Below, in pieces: positions 21,398 through 31,362 of a stretch of DNA of 64,000 nt. The stretch comes from Zarea fungicola (taxonomy: Eukaryota > Ascomycota > Sordariomycetes > Hypocreales > Cordycipitaceae): the NCBI GenBank assembly GCA_900169235.1, contig FWCC01000082.1, positions 310,001 through 374,000 on the forward strand, written 5' to 3'. Position numbers and translations under genes: made by a program. The notes below the pieces were generated by a model. It was not told the origin of the DNA. It did no database searches and saw nothing but the letters and a program-made list of their open reading frames with translations. Position 1 is the stretch's first letter; each line of letters starts with the position of its first letter.

Positions 21398-21680
21398 CTG
21401 ACCTCAGATCAGTAGGAATACCCGCAGAAGTTAAGCATATTAGTGCGGCACAAAGGAGCCAACAGGGATTACCCCAGTAACGGTGCGTGAAGCGGCAACA
21501 GATGAAATTTGAAATCCGGTTCCCAGGCCCGAGTTGTACATAATTGTAGAGGACGCTTTTGGCAACGTGCGTCCGAGTTTCCTCCATGGACGCGAGAGCC
21601 GCGTCTGATCGGACAACATCGAGCCTCTGCAAGCTCTTTCGAAGAGTCGAGTGGTAGTTTGGGAATGGCAGCCCTGACTT
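21398..21680 (+). pseudogene. Degenerate 5' fragment of 28S rRNA (D1 region)
   Basis: The sequence follows the conserved start of fungal 28S rRNA in the right order. It contains GTAGGAATACCCGC (near 21412), TTAAGCATAT, CCAACAGGGATTACCC, AGTAACGG, GTGAAGCGGCAACAG, AAATTTGAAATC, GGCCCGAGTTGTA, GTAGAGGACGCTTTTGGC, GTCCGAGTT, GAGCCTCTG, GAGTCGAG and GTTTGGGAATG. Many substitutions and small indels separate these blocks, including in the normally invariant stretch after TTAAGCATAT. It cannot be a working rRNA. No 18S, 5.8S or ITS and no later 28S sequence is recognisable beside it, so it is an isolated, decayed rDNA insertion. Confidence 0.85.
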
Positions 21681-22379
21681 GTTTCTCTTGGCAAGGTTCA
21701 CTTCGGCCTGCTGTGCCACAGCACTCTGATTATATTGGCCATTGTGAGGCCCGTGGATATTTTTGCGCCAAAAGCAGACGCCTACACAAGGCCCAAGTGT
21801 CGTATTAGGCGCTGATTGTTAGATTGTTACACCTATCAGTCCTCTAGCTATAGCCTGCTGGAAGTCAGGATAACTAGCAGCTTTATTGCTTTCGGTGCGA
21901 CCAAGTGGTGGAGGATAAGAAATAACAAATATCTACTCTGAACGGTAAATACAGCCATCACTGACGGTCAGCGATGGTCACTGGAAAGGCTCGGCAGAAG
22001 CCAACGTACCTTTTCGTCTACGACCGCCATTCTAGAGCCATGCTGATGCATCGTGTACAGATCTTCTATGCCAAGTAGCCCACCGATCAGATCGCACGAG
22101 TAGGCCGCGGCTCAGCTTCAGAACATTGCGATTTTGTTGTAATAGATAGCGGTGCAGTGCTGACACGGGGTGGACACGGCCATTTCTAGGAGGCAAGGTT
22201 TAACAGCAGCTGCCAAGGAGGAAAAGCTTGTTGGATTGGCGTCACTCTCCATCGTGTGGGATGCTGGGATATTAGAGGCTGTAAGCATAATACATGCGTA
22301 GTCTGGCGAGAGCTGGAGCGCTTCTCTCAATGGCGGGCAGGAAGATGCTCGTTCAAGTTGTGCGGGAGACAGCTAGGTA
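21681..22379. other. Gene-free stretch between rDNA fragment and array 2
   Basis: No gene. The sequence may hold further, unrecognisable rDNA decay in its first 150 bases. Confidence 0.4.
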
Positions 22380-22980
22380 AGGTAGAGTGTATTTTCAAAT
22401 GGCTAGGTAGGGAAGGGGGTATTTTCAAAATGACTTGGTGGGGAAGAGGGTATTTTCAGAGCTTTACCACCAATAGAGAGGGTATTTTCAAGAGGCAAGG
22501 TAGGAAGAGGGTACTTTCAAATGTACACAGAGGGGGAGAGGGTATTTTCAGAGCTTTGCCCCTAATATAGAGGGTATTTTCAGAATAGTTATGTGGGGAG
22601 AGGGTATTTTCAAATATATATAGAGGGGAAGGGGGTATTTTCGCCAATAAGTGGTGCATAGATAGGGTATTTTTAAATGGCTAGGTGGGAGGAGGGTTTT
22701 TTCAGAGCTTTGCCACCAATATACAGGGTATTTTTAGAATCGCAATGTGCGGCGAGGGTATTTTCAAATGTACATGGAGGGGACGAGGGTATTTTCAGAT
22801 TCACAATGTGGGGTAGAGGGTTGTTTCAGAGCTTTGCCACCAATTCAGAGGGTATTTTCAAGAGGCAAGGTACAAAGAGGGTAATTTTAGAATAGTTATA
22901 TGGGGTAGAGGGTATTTTCAGAGCTTTACCACCGATGTAGAGGGTATTTTCAAACAGGCCAGATGGGGACTGCTTTTCAG
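22380..22980 (+). repeat. Array 2: GTATTTTC core phased at about 31 bp
   Basis: The core GAGGGTATTTTCA (or one change from it) recurs with the GTATTTTC part beginning at 22389, 22419, 22450, 22482, 22511, 22542, 22574, 22604, 22635, 22667, 22696, 22728, 22758, 22789, 22820, 22852, 22881, 22912 and 22944; a weak last copy lies near 22972. Steps are 29-32 bp, mean 30.8. Linkers fall into a few classes that recur: AGAGCTTT(A/G)CCACCAAT (after 22450, 22542, 22696, 22820 and 22912), AGAGGCAAGG, AATGTACA and AATAGTTAT. The first class recurs at 92, 154, 124 and 92 bp, close to multiples of 31, so there is higher-order structure. Design and one linker class are shared with array 1. Confidence 0.9.
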
Positions 22981-22989
22981 AATCGCTAG

Positions 22990-23897
22990 TTAATAGAGAA
23001 TGATTTATTCCTCGCATGATGAATAGATAATTGATCAAGACAGCAACTGTTTATGCATCGAGCATCTGATTTCTAGTATCTTCGCCACGTTCTGCCATGC
23101 GATAACAAGCTCAACACAATTCACATGTTCGCTGACTTGGGAAACAATAACCATCTTCACTCACATGTACGTTTGTGATGATGTATAAGCTGCAAAGGGC
23201 GTGTACACATGTTTGCTTGTGGCAACGCAAACAACTACCCGTAACACTACGGCCGAGGATTTCTGGAACAAACTTGTGCACAAGACTGTAACTCGTGGCC
23301 ATTTTCACCTATGAGATTGAGTATTGACCAGCGCACTTCACATCAGCTTGTTCTGCTTTACCGTCCAGTAGGAATACTGATGCTTTCAGCCGTCAGAACG
23401 GGCTGAGTTAATCAAGTTATAAGACGCACCAGTCAACAGCAAGATGGGTTCAATTACGTTGTAAAAGAGAAGCTTTAAATGTCGAGGTATAGTAGCACAT
23501 TAAACGCATACGTGCAGCATCGACAAACACAACCTGCAAGCAGCCGCCCACCATCACATCCGGATCTTTTCTCATCGTTGACGGTTCAGGTGCCCAACTT
23601 CGTCCAAACTTGAACGGGAAGGATGGCCAGCGTACACATCATCGCAATACTTACTCATCTGGGAAGACGAAGTCGTTTCGTTTGTTTGTCATATTTCAAA
23701 GTGAACAGAAATGAAACCAGACTCGCCTGTAAGTGCAGTTGCACGCTGATTCACCTCGTTGGCAGGATACATTAACTAACAGACCGTGAATTAAATAATT
23801 AAATGAAAACAGAGTGTCTCTTCTTGCTTTCTCTTACTCTCAGTCATTCCCCTCTTCCATCACTTGTATTTTAAGACCTCGAAACGCATCAATAGCA
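22990..23897. other. Intergenic, upstream of the flavin monooxygenase
   Basis: No supportable ORF. It would contain the monooxygenase promoter and 5' leader. Confidence 0.5.
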
Positions 23898-26111
23898 ATG
23901 AAAGTCGCCGTCGTGGGTGGCGGCCCAGCTGGCCTCGCGACACTCAAGTTTCTCGCCACAGCACATACTTTTTTTCCGATTCCTCCATTGCAAGTCCGCC
24001 TCTTTGAGTCGGAGGATGATATTGGCGGGACATTTGTACATCGTGTCTACGAAGATGCCGAGGTGAGCTCCACTCAAGACTCGTATCTATTCATACAGTC
24101 AACTGACACTGGGTATGAACAAGTTGGTCTCTTCAAAATATCTCACAGCCTTTTCCGATTTCCGTATCCCAAGCGACGCACCAGACTTCATCACACCACA
24201 AGCGTATGTGCAATATCTCCGAAACTACATTGCATATTTCAACCTCCAACCACACATTCACACCAACTCGCGTGTCACACGCATAACACGTCAGAAGCCA
24301 TTCCCCTCTTCATATTCCTCGGCCTCTTCAACTTCAGCAGGACAGCACCAGCAGCAACATGTAATTGAAATCACATCCCCCGACAGCACAATCGAAACAT
24401 GGCACTGCAACGCCGTCGCCATATGCACAGGCATCAACGTCCACCCGCGCATCCCCGCCATCCCCGGCATGGAGAAGATACCCGTGGCACTGCACTCGTC
24501 AGACCTCAAATCGCGCGCGCAGTTTGGTACGGATACGCATGTGCTCGTTCTCGGTGCGGGTGAGACGGGCATGGACATTGCGCATCTGGCGGTTACGGCG
24601 CCGACGGCATCGGTAACGCTGTGCCACCGCGACGGGTTTTTCTGTGCGCCAAAGGTCGGTATACTTGGCTCATCCCTTTTCTGAGCAGACGGGGCCACAG
24701 AAGCAGAGTCGTGACTAAAGTAAAATCGAGTCTAGATTATACCAACTCCAACGCCTCGAGGCCAAGCCGCCAGAGTAGGCACACGACCGAATAAACCCGT
24801 CGATACCTCCGTGGCCAGCCTCTTTGACACGGCGTACGCACACCCCGTGTTGCAGAGGAGTCCCCTTTTGTGGTTTGCGTATGATGTATGGGTGAGAAAG
24901 ATGCACTGGTTTATTAGTGGCACGGAAGAAGGACCTGATCAATGGGTTGGGCAAATGAGCAAAGAGCGGAAGCATTTGGATTCGTGTAAGTGCATCCGTC
25001 TCTGGCCTTCACCTCACCAAACTGCTATAGCGCGTATAAAACTAACCGAGACGGACATGTGTTGTCAGTATTCATGTGCAAATCAGATCGGGCTCTCCCG
25101 TATATATCCGCCACCCACCGGTCCACGTCCATCTGGAACCGCCTGCGCGCGAGTATTCTCAACGTGCCCATCCGCGACAACCATGGAAAGACAATCACGG
25201 TGCGAAAATGGCCCGAGTACGTTGATGAAGCCGGCGTTGTACACTTTCAATGCGACAACACTACAAAGTACGACAAAAGCAAAGGACAATCTTCCACCAA
25301 GATGGCTCTCAGGCCCGACGTCGTCGTCTTTGCCACGGGCTACTCGACCAGCTTCCCCATGCTCGACAGCGCCTCCGCCTACCCGCAGCTCAGCGACGCC
25401 AACGTCCGGGGCATTTACAGCTCCTCCGACGTGACCTTTGCCTTTATCGGCTTCGTGCGTCCCAGCATAGGCGCCATCCCCCCGCTCGCCGAGCTCCAGG
25501 CCCAGCTCTGGACGCTCCGGCTCCTCCAGGACCGCCACCCGCAGCACATGCCGCCCCTTTTTTTCTCATCCTCCTGGGAGAAGAACGCAGTGGAACCGTA
25601 TGAGCTCGACTACAAGCTCCATCCGCGCGGGGGTTACGATCTGTACGCGGACAGGCGCGGCGTCGACCACGAGAGCTACGCGTACCAGCTCGCGCTGGAC
25701 ATGGGCGCCGCGCCGACCTTTTCGTACATGCTGCGCAGCGGGTGGTGGAGGGTGTTTTACACGTGGGCCATGGGGTCCAACTTCAACACAAAGTTTCGTC
25801 TCGTGGGCCCGTGGAGGGACGAGGTGCGCGCGCAGGGGATTATGCGCGGGGAGCTGTACGATGTGGTCAAGAGATCTGGCGGTGCAGTGTGTAAGTCGGC
25901 CTTTTACAAACAAAATTATATATAATGCTAACAATGTTTTTGTTTAAAAAAAAAAGATTTTATAACGTATTCAGTTATTCCAATCATCATGTTTGGGACA
26001 ATTAGCCTAAGCCTGTATGCCTTCTTTTGGCTGGCGTCTCTGCCTCGAAAAGCCGTTGGCAGATTATGTAGGACGGGGAGTGGAAAGAATGATGGGGGTA
26101 TTAGAGCATAG
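23898..26111 (+). CDS. FAD-dependent monooxygenase (FMO type) with C-terminal membrane anchor
   Basis: Predicted NADPH- and FAD-dependent oxygenase acting on a soft nucleophile or ketone; substrate unknown. Five exons: 23898-24062, 24124-24654, 24736-24985, 25069-25890 and 25957-26111; about 640 aa. The FAD-binding motif is at the N-terminus, MKVAVVGGGPAGLATLK (Gly7, Gly9, Gly12), followed by FESEDDIGGTF. The NADP site is VLVLGAGETGMDIA (about 195-208), and the FMO-type ATGY motif (VVVFATGYS) is near residues 404-407. The last exon adds a hydrophobic helix (about 592-617, including IPIIMFGTISLSLYAFFWLA) and a basic tail. This suggests a tail-anchored ER protein, as in some eukaryotic FMOs. 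All splice sites give clean family-like joins, for example YEDAE/LVSSKYLTAF. No other secondary-metabolism genes adjoin it. Confidence 0.88.
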
Positions 26112-26786
26112 TTTAGTTATTCTGCCAGTAATTAGAGCCTACTGAATTGAATTGATTCAAAAAAAAACAATTATGAGCAAAAAAACAACGCTGCAAGTTG
26201 TCGTCACTCACTCGACAGCTCCATCGCACACCATCGCTTCTGAGTGCAGACACGGAAACGCATTTGCGGAATTCAATTCAAAACATGTCATGGTAATCAA
26301 TTCTATGCACAGCCCAGGATAAAGCGCCAAGATTGTCTGAAACTCGCACAAACATTCCATGCATTGCTTGAAACGCAGGATCATCGGAAACAAAGGCACT
26401 GCCGAGCCGAGACACATTCCAAACATTGACGTCACAGGCCACAATAGCAGGCCACAAATAGCATACTGTTTGTAGTTTACGAAACAGACCATCACTCAAG
26501 TAGGGGATTTATTATAATAATTTTAATTTCGAGTGGTGCAGTATCCTTGCGGACCTATCTATACAAACAGTGGCGTGAGGCCGATAGACTGCATATGAAA
26601 ACAAGGTGAAATAAATGCGTAAAAGTCCTTGTCCATCCATAAACGCCGGTATCCGGTATCCCAATACTCCCAGTCTCCCAATATGCACATTACATGTGGT
26701 ACAAAATAAAATCGCTCTGTTAATCCATGATCGCTGTAAATCTTTTTGTGCTGCTTGAAACAAATATGTGAATTATTGCGTGCAAA
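26112..26786. other. Convergent intergenic region
   Basis: 3' flanks of the monooxygenase and of the large bZIP gene meet here. Short ORFs only. Confidence 0.55.
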
Positions 26787-28415
26787 TTACAACTCCAGTG
26801 TCAAGAGCTCTAATCTGGCAACAACGGATTCGGCAGCGGCGCTCATGTGCTGGACACGAGCCATGGCGTAGGCAGCGGATTCTTGCTCCTCGGTGGCATC
26901 AACGAGCTCGAAGCGGGACAGAACCTTTTCAGCGTCGATACCGCCAAAGAGGTCGTCGGCATGTGAGAGAGCAGTGGATTCAGAAGCAGGGACAGAGGAC
27001 TGGGCATGGTAGAGAGCGAATTCAGGATCAGACTCGAACTTGTCGTCGGCAGGGGCGGCCTCGGTGGACTCGACAGCCTCGGTCTGGACAGGGCGCTCAA
27101 TGACGGGCACCTCGACCTTTTCGTCCTCGGTAAAGGACTCGATAAAGTTGGACGTCTTGCCGGAGAGGATGGCGGCGTCAATGGGAGCGGGAATCTCGGG
27201 AGTGTCAACAACAAACACCTGGGGCTGGAAGTTGTAGCCGTCGAGGGCAAGCATGGAGTAGTCCATGGTCTGCTCGGGGATCATGGCCATGCCAATCTGC
27301 TGCTGGGACTGGGAGCCATAGGGGTTGACATCCTTGGGGATCTGCTGCTGCTCCTCGGGCTGAACCTCGGCCTTGACGGGGGCTTGGGCAATGGGGGCCG
27401 AGCTGGTGCTGAGGTGGTCGAGGAAGTTGGAGAAGCTGGGCGAGGAGAGAAGCATGCGGGTCAAGTCAGACAGGCGCTTGTTCTCCTCCATGAGGGCGCG
27501 GTTGGCCTGGCGGAGATGGGTGACCTCCTCGTCCTTGTGGTCGCGCTCGCTCTCAAGCTGGGTGATGTACTCCTTTCTGCGGGAGCGGAAGGCACGGGCC
27601 GAGACCTTGTTGCGGAGCTGGCGGCGCTCCTTGGAGCTGAGCTTCTTGCCCTCCTCGCTGGCAAGCAGTCTCTCGTCCTCGTCCATGTCCTCCTCGGACT
27701 TTTTGGTGCGAGGCATGTTGGAGGAGCCGTCTTGGGAGTTGTCATCATCAGACGCGGGCTTGGCGCGCATGTTGTTGAGAAGCTGGGTAATCTTTTGCTC
27801 AACAATGGGGTCCGTGGGCTGCTGGGTCTTGCCGCGAGCCTTCTGGCCCTGCTGGGACTGCTGCATCACCTGGCGCTGTTGGGCCTGGGCCTTGGCGACG
27901 GCAGCGGCCTGGGAGTGGGCACCGGGCCAGAGACGGCCGACGCTGCTGGGGGAGTTGCCGGCAGAAGTCTGCTCGATGCTGCTGGGGTTGATGGTGAAGA
28001 ACTGATCGTTGGCAGCGGTGTTGAAGTCCATGTCGAGATCCGAGGGAGGCAGGGTAGCCTGGGAGGGCGAGGTGTTGAAGTCAAACACGTCGTTCTCGGG
28101 AGAAAAGGTGGTGAGATAGTCGAGGTTGCCAAAGTCCTGGTAGCCAGTGTTGTTGGACTGGTTGACAGCCATGGTGTTGGCGAGGGCACCGGGGACGAAG
28201 CCCGTCTGTTGGCGGTACATGTCGTAGTTGTGGCTAGGCCCGGTCATTGACTGGGTCGAGGGAGTCGTCGTGATGGGAGTGGTCATCTCGGCGATGGGGC
28301 TGGCGTAGGTAGGCTTGGAGCTCATGTTGGGAGAGAGCGAAGGAGAAGTGTAGTTGGCTTCATACTCGGAGAGATCGAGCAGAGCGTCGAATTCATTCTG
28401 GGCCGAGGCCGACAT
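26787..28415 (-). CDS. Large bZIP transcription factor (542 aa)
   Basis: Predicted nuclear regulator, intronless in its coding part. It starts at the ATG at 28415 (MSASAQNEFDALLDLSEYEA). The N-terminal half is Ser/Thr/Gln-rich with acidic patches typical of activation regions. A glutamine-rich stretch (AQAQQRQVMQQSQQGQ) follows. The bZIP lies around 27670-27450: LSSKERRQLRNKVSARAFRS is the basic region with N-x7-R (NKVSARAFR), continuing into a zipper LESERDHKDEEVTHLRQANR with heptad leucines. The C-terminal third is acidic and conserved in style. The basic region resembles the fungal MeaB/MBZ1-type group, factors tied to nitrogen regulation and cell-wall integrity, but I cannot confirm orthology. 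The nearly 3 kb of non-coding DNA upstream is unusual and could hold a long leader. Confidence 0.85.
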   Translation of the reverse strand: MSASAQNEFDALLDLSEYEANYTSPSLSPNMSSKPTYASPIAEMTTPITTTPSTQSMTGPSHNYDMYRQQTGFVPGALANTMAVNQSNNTGYQDFGNLDYLTTFSPENDVFDFNTSPSQATLPPSDLDMDFNTAANDQFFTINPSSIEQTSAGNSPSSVGRLWPGAHSQAAAVAKAQAQQRQVMQQSQQGQKARGKTQQPTDPIVEQKITQLLNNMRAKPASDDDNSQDGSSNMPRTKKSEEDMDEDERLLASEEGKKLSSKERRQLRNKVSARAFRSRRKEYITQLESERDHKDEEVTHLRQANRALMEENKRLSDLTRMLLSSPSFSNFLDHLSTSSAPIAQAPVKAEVQPEEQQQIPKDVNPYGSQSQQQIGMAMIPEQTMDYSMLALDGYNFQPQVFVVDTPEIPAPIDAAILSGKTSNFIESFTEDEKVEVPVIERPVQTEAVESTEAAPADDKFESDPEFALYHAQSSVPASESTALSHADDLFGGIDAEKVLSRFELVDATEEQESAAYAMARVQHMSAAAESVVARLELLTLEL

Positions 28416-31362
28416 GGCGAATTGTTTGCCGTCGAGGGCGAGATGCTAATGTGAGGGTGCTGTGAAAGCGGCAAAATGGCGATCGAGCAGATTAGAAAAA
28501 GACTCGATTCGTGATGTTTGAATGGAAGTCCTGAGGCGAAATGTATTTTGCAATGGTGATGGTGTTGAAGGAGGGAGGGAAAGAGTTGAAAGTCAAACGG
28601 AGAGTGACGTGAGTGTGGCAGAAGGGGGTCGTTGTGGCTATGAATGGAAACGTTGGGAGGGGATAACGCCTGTGGAATGAATGTGGGATGGTGGGACGGG
28701 GGAGGACGGGGGGCGCTTCAGGGGACAAGGACGGCCACAGAAGACCAGTACAGGGCAAACCAGGCTCTGAGGCTCTAACCAGGCTCAGACCAGGCTACGG
28801 AAGAGCGAGCCGTTCACAGCGCCCACTAGACGAGGCAAGGGACGGCTGTGGTTGGCCGAGGGCGATGTATTGAGTGGATCCTCTGGGATGAGGGACGCGT
28901 AAGCTTTTTCTTGTCCTGCGGGCCTGCCTTTGCTCTGCCTTTGCTGTGCACTGTTTGCTGTGCTCCGAGTCCGAGCCACAGCCTGCTTACTGTGCATAAA
29001 CAGCGCTAGCCTGCTACCACCACAGGCCACTCGCCAGTACGGAGTTACCATGCCTAGAGCCTGTCTTTAGTGGCCTGCCACGCCTGGGCTAGTGTCCTGA
29101 GCTAGGTCCAAAGCGAGGCGCTCGCTACTGATTTCTACTCGCTGTCGCCCAACTCATGGCTCGCTTCTCTCGGGCTCCCCCCGCTGGGCGGGCAAAAGGT
29201 CCCAAAAGGATGACGACGCACAACGCTACTGAGATAGGCAACCAGGGTGCTGCGCCCCGCTGAAAGACTTGGGCCTCGTCGCTGATAGGTCAATCGGCCC
29301 TGCTACCCGTCTGCCAGCAGCCCCTGCAGCGTATAATTGCGTCGCCCTGAAATAATATGCTCGTTGCAGCGCTCATGTTATTTCTTTTAGCTGTTGTTTA
29401 TGCACTTGTTTATCTGTACAGCGTGCTAGCGCCAACAGGCTGACGTATTCATTTTGGTAGAGTGTTGCATGTGCATGACGACGATATCAGCCGCCAATAA
29501 CACAACACCAGGAGAATGCTTCAACTTTTTTAACAAACAAAACAAAGCCAGTTTCAAAAAATCTGAAAGCAAATTCAATTGCATTCTGCACGGCTGGCAT
29601 GGAAAATACTATCTGCTCGGTAGTGGTAGACTAATCATAATCAGGGTCAGCATTGCAAGAGTCAGTGCAAAACTAGCGAATGGACCGGCTCGGATGCACT
29701 GCCACTTGACATTCTATTCACTTTTCTTCTACCCTGAAATAGACTAGCGCCAAACTCTACTCTTTCATGCACATGCAACTTGACCAACTTGACTGGCTGT
29801 CCGGCCTTGCTCTCGGTAGACGGCGCACTGGCAATACCCCGACCGCCGCCGGGTTATCCGTCCAGCTAGCAGAGTACCTGATCCACTAAAGCCAACACTG
29901 CCTCTGTTTGTGTACCTGATTATCTCGCAGCCTGCAACGCCCACTGTGGCAGTGCCTCCTACAATTGATGCCTGTCCTTGTCTGGAATCTGCTCCCTGAT
30001 CGTCATCACTCCATGGAATCTTGTTGTTACAGGTATTCCAGATTCAGTCACGTGGCTTTGACACGATTCCAAGTCACGTGCTCGTCATCTTGTCGGTGCT
30101 TGGATTGGTTTCCCCATTGCTCTTTTGGGAGCCATATTCCGCATATCGATGCTGGGAGCATTCGTGCGCATTTCGTCACACAAGTACATTATACACCTGC
30201 TACCCGGCCACCCTACCGCTTGTCTCACAATACTCTGCCGGACCGAGTATGCTCTACGGCCGCGGCCTGCTGTCAGTGCTCCAGCGAGACCGCAACGTGA
30301 AACGGGTTTCAAGTGGCATTCTCTCCAACGGATTTCACCAAATAGAAACTCGAGTGCTTGAAACTATGCCATGTCAGACGGCAACTATATCTCACATCCT
30401 CGGGCAATGATACGCCTGTGTTGTTGCCCGAGACCAGCTCGGCACGCTGCATCTCCTGCTCCTGTTCTACAACAGCTGCACGGCGTCTTAAACCTGCATC
30501 GTCTTAAACCTGCATCCATGGCATCATTGTGTCCAAGTGTGCCATGAGAAATACGAGGTGTCCGAGACAGGTATCCCGGCATAAGACGGATCTCCTTGTA
30601 TGGATGCCATGCCGTGAATATGCACCCTTTCTGTAGTCTATTCCGTAGTCCATCACTTTGTAGTAAACCCATGCCCATTTGCATCTACGATTCTTGGCGA
30701 AATGATGCTGCCCCACGTAGTTTATCTGCCCAAGTCTCCTCCATCTACAAAGAACAAAGAGCCTGCTCTCGCCAATAGCCTACCTGCCTTCTGCCCGCGC
30801 CTGAAGTGGTACTGGCCTAGCTGAGACAGTCAGCCCGCCTAAAACAATGCAACAAATAACTCCAGCATTTTTATTACCCATGCAAGTTTGAGCCCAATTT
30901 CCATCTGGCCGCCATACATGGCACACGTGATGCTGGCGTTTTGGCAACCTCAAAAAGGGCATCCGCCAAATCGCGTGATTACCTAATCATGATCTGCCTA
31001 ACTGACCTCCATGGTTGCCCAACTGCCCAATATTCATCAACACGCGCCAGCTAACACTAAAAAGGGTTCAGCTGCTCAGCTGTTTGATACGCATTCGGTT
31101 GCTCTTTTTCCTCCTCGGCTGTGTTGATTTCACACACGCCTGGCGGCTGCCGCGTGGTCAAAGCTCGTCTCGCGGCGACTCACGGCCGTTTTCTGCATCA
31201 CCAGAGCCTCATCCGGTGTCTTCCTCCACAAGGCCTACCTGCTGCCCGGTGCTGCCGCTGTATGCCTTGCCTAGCCTGCCTGCTTCCCCGCACCGGCTTC
31301 ACTCAACGGACTACCTGCACATCCTCCGCCTTTCCCCGGTAAACATGACATAGCGGCCACAA
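28416..31362. other. 2.9 kb intergenic region between divergent genes
   Basis: Separates the minus-strand bZIP gene from the plus-strand DUF2293 gene. No ORF above about 130 codons and none with a recognisable motif. A short repetitive stretch with several CCAGGCT(C/A) words lies at about 28755-28800. Confidence 0.55.

Noticed and set aside
22256..22895. ORFs across array 2 with repeated GIFK/GIFR words as a repeat protein
   Set aside because: Unit lengths of 29-32 bp shift the frame constantly; the conservation is at the DNA level.
22380..22980. Evenly spaced short repeats with variable spacers looked like a CRISPR array
   Set aside because: This is nuclear fungal DNA with introns. The cores are imperfect, the spacers recur in classes, and no cas genes exist. 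A phased repeat array fits better.
23898..26111. Monooxygenase as part of a secondary-metabolite cluster
   Set aside because: No polyketide synthase, peptide synthetase, terpene synthase, P450 or transporter lies nearby.
27006..28250. 414-codon plus ORF antisense to the large bZIP gene
   Set aside because: Gly/Leu/Val-rich shadow of the real coding strand.
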